NCBI GenBank assembly: GCA_041494445.1 | Contig: JBGQAU010000072.1 | Location: 1 to 17,333 of the forward strand | Source of the DNA: JAIQFR01 sp041494445 | GTDB taxonomy: Bacteria > Acidobacteriota > Polarisedimenticolia > Polarisedimenticolales > JAIQFR01 | DNA: 17,333 nt | Direction of reading: 5' to 3' | Shown here: piece after piece, positions 14,297 through 17,333 of the stretch | How positions within the stretch are numbered: position 1 is the first letter of the stretch | Layout: the number at the start of each line of letters is the position of its first letter | Notes under the pieces: model-generated | The model's database searches: none | What the model was told of the DNA's origin: nothing | Seen by the model: the letters and a program-made list of their open reading frames with translations, nothing else | Program-made: the position numbers and the translations under genes

Positions 14297-15774
14297 TCGC
14301 CTTGGCCGTCGCGGCGCTGCTCTCCGCCGTCTCGGCGGCGCCGACCGCGCCCCCGCGCGGCACCGCCGAGGAGAAGATACGGGTCCCCTTGTTCGGCGAG
14401 GTGTCCGTGTACCGTCCCGAGCCGGTCCAGCGCGCGCGCGGAGTGATCCTGTTCGTCTCGGGCGACGGCGGCTGGAACCTCGGGGTCGTGGACATGGCGC
14501 GGAGGAGCGCGCCGCGTGCGATCGTCGTCGGCCTCTCGATGCGCGCGTGGCAGAAGGCGGCGGAGAAGAGCCTCGGCCGCTGCTGGTACCCGGCGGGCGA
14601 GCTGGAGTCCATCGCGCAGGCGGTGGAGAAGACCTATCGCCTGCCCCGCTACGTTCCCCCGGTCCTCGTCGGTTACTCGTCGGGCGCGACGGTGGTGTAC
14701 GGCGTCCTGGCGCAGGCGCCCGACGGGACCTTCGCGGGCGCGGTGAGCCTCGGGTTCTGCCCCGACCTCGAGGTGGCGCGGCCGTTATGCGGGCGCGAGA
14801 GCTTCAAACCCGAGTACGACCCGAAGAAACGGCGGTCGCTGCTTCCGGCAAGGCCCGACCTCGGGGCGAACCCGCGCGGCGGCCCGGCCTGGATCGCGCT
14901 GCAGGGGGACATCGACCAGGTCTGCGATCCCGCCGGCACCCGCCGGTTCGTGGAACAGATCCCGGCGGCGAAGCTCGTGTGGCTCTTAAAGGTCGGGCAC
15001 GGGTTCTCGGTTCCCCGAAGATGGGGAGCCGAGTACGACGCGGCCGTCGAGTCGCTCCTCGATCCGTCCGGCCCCTGGGCCGAGCCGCCGCGCCGCGTTC
15101 CGGCCAGCCCGCCCCCCGAGGAGATCGGGCGGCGGCTGGAAGCCCTCGGCCTGCCGCTCGAGGTCGAGTGGCCGGAGGGGGCGCAGGAGGCGATCGTCTT
15201 CGTTTCGGGCGACGGGGGCTGGGCGGAGCTGGATCGCGAGGTGTCGGCGGCCCTCGTCGCCAGGGGCATCGCCGTGGTCGGCTGGAACTCGCTCCGGTAC
15301 TTCTGGAGCGCCAAGACGCCGGAGACGTTCCGGGCCGACCTGGCCCGCGTGGTGGCGGCCCTCCCGGACGACGTGCGGCTGTTCGCCGGCGGCTACTCGT
15401 TTGGAGCGGAGGTGGTACCGGCCGCGCTCGCGCCGGGAGGTGCCGATCTTCCCGCACCGCTCGGCCGGATCGGCGGTCTCGTGCTCCTCGCCCCGGGCCC
15501 CTTCGCCACGTTCGAGGTGAGCCCTCTCGACTGGATCCGCACGGACGACCGTGCATCCCCGTACCCGGTCCGCGGGCCCCTCGAAACCGGGATCGGCCGC
15601 CCCGTGCTCTGCCTCGAGCCGTCGTCCGGGGAGGACTCGGGCTGCCCTTCCAAGCCCGGGCCGGGGGTGAGGCGAGAGTCGCTGCCGGGCGGCCACCACT
15701 TCGGAGGCGAATTCGCCGCGCTGGCCGGCCGGATGCTCGAGTTCCTGCGAGCGCGGCCTTCCGACCGGCAGTAG
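14293..15774 (+). CDS. acvB: AcvB-like two-domain periplasmic hydrolase
   Basis: A 493-residue secreted protein made of two alpha/beta-hydrolase domains. The N-terminal stretch (1-15, cleavage near SAA) is hydrophobic but lacks the usual basic residues. Domain 1 (about 28-260) has SGDGGW (56-61), GYSSG with Ser129, an acid near GDIDQ (206/208) and VGHGF with His236. Domain 2 (about 283-490) repeats SGDGGW (305-310) and has GYSFG with Ser369, the Glu-Asp-x-x-Cys-Pro element typical of VirJ (447-452) and GGHHFGG with His468/469. AcvB of Agrobacterium has this two-domain form, sits directly after lpiA and has been reported to degrade lysyl-PG, which suggests the same role here. The ATG overlaps the mprF stop by 4 bases, with GGGAGG five bases ahead (14282-14287). 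Both domains appear to keep full catalytic residues. Confidence 0.88.
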   Translation: MIALAVAALLSAVSAAPTAPPRGTAEEKIRVPLFGEVSVYRPEPVQRARGVILFVSGDGGWNLGVVDMARRSAPRAIVVGLSMRAWQKAAEKSLGRCWYPAGELESIAQAVEKTYRLPRYVPPVLVGYSSGATVVYGVLAQAPDGTFAGAVSLGFCPDLEVARPLCGRESFKPEYDPKKRRSLLPARPDLGANPRGGPAWIALQGDIDQVCDPAGTRRFVEQIPAAKLVWLLKVGHGFSVPRRWGAEYDAAVESLLDPSGPWAEPPRRVPASPPPEEIGRRLEALGLPLEVEWPEGAQEAIVFVSGDGGWAELDREVSAALVARGIAVVGWNSLRYFWSAKTPETFRADLARVVAALPDDVRLFAGGYSFGAEVVPAALAPGGADLPAPLGRIGGLVLLAPGPFATFEVSPLDWIRTDDRASPYPVRGPLETGIGRPVLCLEPSSGEDSGCPSKPGPGVRRESLPGGHHFGGEFAALAGRMLEFLRARPSDRQ

Positions 15775-15831
15775 CGCCTGCGTTATCATCTGGCCGTCGG
15801 TGCGAACACTCCCGCCCCGGCAGGAGAACTC

Positions 15832-16974
15832 ATGCGACGTCTGTCCCGAACACTCGCGGCCGCTTCCCTCGTCATGCTCTCGTTCGCAAGCGTTCTCCGG
15901 GCCCAGGCGGTCACCGTGGACGGCGCGGTCGGCAAGACGCTCGACGTCGACGGCGCGCTGCTGGATTCGCTCGGACGGCAAAGCCGACTGATGAAGGTGT
16001 TCACGCCCGATGACCGCTATGCGGGAGCTTTCGAGCAGTCCGGCGCGGGCCTGAGGCGCGTCCTGGAGCTCGCCGGTGTCGTCAAGAAGACCGAGGACGG
16101 CTTCCCGCGGCCGCTGGACGTCTACCTCGTCGCCACAAACGACAGCGGCCGCCGTGTGGTCTTCTCCTACGGCGAGATCTTCAATGCCGCCGACCCCGGC
16201 GCGATCCTGATCGCCGACAAGGCGCGGCACGTCATTCCCGGTCACCACGACGGCAAGGTGCTCGCTCAGTGGGACCGCGGCCTGCTGGGACCTTCCGAAC
16301 GTGAGCGACTGAACGTTGACGCCTGCGCCTCTTGCCACGCTGGCCCCAAGCCCCCGCCGCTCGCGACGCTCCGGGGTTTCGGTCTCGTCCCGGGAGGTGA
16401 CCGCCGGAGCGAGCGCTTTCTGAGTGAGCTGAAGGAGCTGCGGCTGTGCCAGGCGGGACCGCTGGCGGGAGTGACCGGGAAGAAGGGTGAAGCGATTCGG
16501 GTCGACGAGCCGACGCTCGTGCTGCCGGATGGGAAGAGCGTCTCCCTGACCCGGAAGCTGATCAAGGGGCTGCCGGTCGTGTCGTGGGGTGACGCCCTGT
16601 TCGGTGAAGGTCGAGGCTTCCGCGGCGAGCACTCGTGGAGCGGCGTCGGGATGACCGCCGTCTTGGAGAGAGTCGTGGGCCGGCCGTTGGACATGAAGCG
16701 TCTGCTGTTGCTGGTGAGCGCCTCCGACGGTTACCGGGCCGTCTTCTCCGGTGGCGAGATGGCGTTCACCTCGCTCGGCGAAGGCCTGATCCTCGCCGAT
16801 CGGGAGGACGGCAAGCCGTTCGGGCCTCGAGACGGCCGCTACCGTCTCGTGCCGCGGCTCGACTTCTTCGTCGATCGCGGCGTGCGGAGCGTCAAGGAGA
16901 TCCGCGTGATCGAGATCGCCGAGGGAAGCGACCCCTGCGGTCTGCCCGCACCGGCTCCCGCGCGCGCGGAGTAG
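15832..16974 (+). CDS. Secreted protein with two sulfite-oxidase-like domains and a CxxCH motif
   Basis: A 380-residue exported protein. Residues 1-26 form a signal peptide (LRAQA, cleavage near 26). Two halves resemble each other: YAGAFEQSGAGLRRVLE (63-79) against FRGEHSWSGVGMTAVLE (263-279); DVYLVATNDSGRRVVFS (96-112) against RLLLLVSASDGYRAVFS (290-306); GAILIADK (123-130) against GLILADR (318-324). The second half matches the small molybdopterin-oxidoreductase (sulfite-oxidase-like) fold by pattern, though I see no clear molybdenum-binding cysteine. In the first half a loop carries CASCH (165-169), a canonical haem-c attachment motif, in an otherwise cysteine-poor protein. A one-haem electron-transfer protein is possible; substrate and partners are unknown. 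The ATG has AGGAG five bases upstream (15822-15826), and TATCAT at 15784-15789 could be a -10 box. It is probably transcribed separately from the acvB-like gene. Confidence 0.7.
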   Translation: MRRLSRTLAAASLVMLSFASVLRAQAVTVDGAVGKTLDVDGALLDSLGRQSRLMKVFTPDDRYAGAFEQSGAGLRRVLELAGVVKKTEDGFPRPLDVYLVATNDSGRRVVFSYGEIFNAADPGAILIADKARHVIPGHHDGKVLAQWDRGLLGPSERERLNVDACASCHAGPKPPPLATLRGFGLVPGGDRRSERFLSELKELRLCQAGPLAGVTGKKGEAIRVDEPTLVLPDGKSVSLTRKLIKGLPVVSWGDALFGEGRGFRGEHSWSGVGMTAVLERVVGRPLDMKRLLLLVSASDGYRAVFSGGEMAFTSLGEGLILADREDGKPFGPRDGRYRLVPRLDFFVDRGVRSVKEIRVIEIAEGSDPCGLPAPAPARAE

Positions 16975-16980
16975 GGCGGC

Positions 16981-17060
16981 CCCGGGCACCCGGAGGAGAA
17001 TAAGATGGGGTGATGGTTTCGGGGCTGGGCGGCGACGTGACCTAAGGTCCCTTCTCGGAC
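16981..17060 (-). repeat. Dispersed intergenic repeat, copy C
   Basis: The third copy of the 80-82 bp repeat. Plus-strand order is the same: hairpin CCGG-GCAC-CCGG (16982-16993), AGGAGAAT, a core with GGGTGATG, TTTCGG and GGGCGGCG, GTGAC, then CCCTTCTCGGAC. It lies between convergent genes, beginning 6 bases after the stop of the CxxCH protein and ending 15 bases before the permease relic on the other strand. GACCTAAGGTC (17039-17049) is a local palindrome absent from copies A and B. It matches copy A at about four fifths of positions by eye. Confidence 0.8.
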
Positions 17061-17075
17061 AGGGTCATGGCGTTT

Positions 17076-17132
17076 CTACTCCCGAGCCAGCGCCTCGATG
17101 GGGTCGAGCTGCGCGGCCGCCCCGAGAACGAC
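17076..17132 (-). pseudogene. Relic of an FtsX-like ABC permease C-terminus
   Basis: The 18 codons before the TAG at 17078-17076 read VVLGAAAQLDPIEALARE. This is the typical ending of MacB/FtsX-type permeases, where the last helix is followed by a P-A-x-x-A-A-x-L-D-P-I-E-A-L-R-x-E tail. Nothing else of such a gene remains: the preceding triplet in the same frame is the TGA of the cupin gene, with no spacer. It therefore looks like the last fragment of a permease gene joined to the cupin gene by deletion or recombination. A chance match is possible because the stretch is short, but the LDPIEAL core is quite specific. Confidence 0.55.
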
Positions 17133-17333
17133 TCAGGCGTGCGATTTCTCGGCCGCGTCCGCGTCCGCCTTGGTCTTGTGCACGGTTCCGGCCGGGTGGT
17201 TCGGCGGAGAGTAGATCGTGTACAGCTTCAACTGTGCCGTCTTTGACGCGTTGATCACGTTGTGGTGGGTTCCCATTGGCACCACGACCCCATCGCCGTC
17301 GCGCACAAGGCGTTCCTCCTTCTCGTCGAAGAC
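17133..17333 (-). CDS. Cupin-domain protein, C-terminal part (partial)
   Basis: The last 66 codons of a gene that enters from the right edge and ends at the TGA 17135-17133. Residues 13-28 of the visible part match cupin motif 2 exactly (G-x5-P-x-G-x2-H-x3-N: GDGVVVPMGTHHNVIN), with the metal-binding His in THH. The following KLYTIYSPPNHP and HKTKADADAAE are typical of small single-domain cupins of about 110-130 residues related to mannose-6-phosphate isomerase type II. Substrate and function of that group are not established. The gene runs convergent to the CxxCH protein gene, and downstream lie the permease relic and repeat copy C. Confidence 0.9.
   Translation of the reverse strand, partial: VFDEKEERLVRDGDGVVVPMGTHHNVINASKTAQLKLYTIYSPPNHPAGTVHKTKADADAAEKSHA

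Noticed and set aside
14986..16989. A 667-codon open frame on the minus strand
   Set aside because: It is antisense to the acvB-like and CxxCH-protein genes. Both sense genes have signal peptides, Shine-Dalgarno sites and motifs; the antisense frame has none.
1..17333. CRISPR array, tRNA, rRNA or intact insertion sequence
   Set aside because: No regularly spaced short repeats, no tRNA-like cloverleaf with a TTC arm, no rRNA conserved segments and no transposase motif were seen. The three dispersed repeats are kilobases apart and imperfect, so they are not a CRISPR.

Overview
The window is very GC-rich bacterial DNA, densely coded, with mixed GTG and ATG starts, several stop-start overlaps and mostly clear Shine-Dalgarno sites. 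Signal peptides, a possible haem-c motif, an AcvB/VirJ-type periplasmic hydrolase pair and an MsbA-like exporter point to a Gram-negative (diderm) cell. The short end of an FtsX-like permease (LDPIEAL ending) and the overall style are compatible with Acidobacteriota or a neighbouring high-GC phylum. That placement is a guess: there is no rRNA, tRNA or unambiguous marker here.

Layout. (1) Minus strand, 1-5682: the first codons of an unknown gene (1-40), a glycerate 2-kinase (115-1500), then a three-gene cassette read leftward: SAM methyltransferase (4876-5682), 661-residue multi-pass membrane protein (2886-4871) and a GT2 glycosyltransferase with two C-terminal membrane helices (1910-2851). 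The cassette looks like a surface lipid or polysaccharide decoration unit. (2) gluQ (5884-6891, minus), a tRNA-modifying glutamyl-Q synthetase. (3) Plus strand, 6992-15774: a run of membrane genes: small one-helix protein, DedA-family protein, membrane-anchored TPR protein, ABC exporter, VirJ-like hydrolase, MprF/LpiA aminoacyl-phosphatidylglycerol synthase/flippase, and a two-domain AcvB-like hydrolase. The last four are tightly packed, and three successive junctions overlap (1, 4 and 4 bases). This reads as a membrane-lipid unit that makes, flips and hydrolyses aminoacyl-phosphatidylglycerol. (4) 15832-16974, plus: a secreted protein with two tandem sulfite-oxidase-like domains and a CxxCH motif. 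(5) 17076-17333, minus: the end of a cupin gene, abutted in frame by an 18-codon relic of an FtsX-like permease C-terminus.

The most unusual feature is an 80-82 bp dispersed repeat present three times (1745-1826, 5763-5843, 16981-17060). All copies are in the same orientation, all are intergenic, and each lies 40-85 bases beyond the stop codon of a minus-strand gene. They share a small hairpin whose stem sequence changes while pairing is kept, plus a longer-range GAGAA/TTCTC pairing. Two copies directly flank the glycosylation cassette. I do not recognise this repeat as a named family; it could be a REP/MITE-like element or a structured 3'-UTR RNA.
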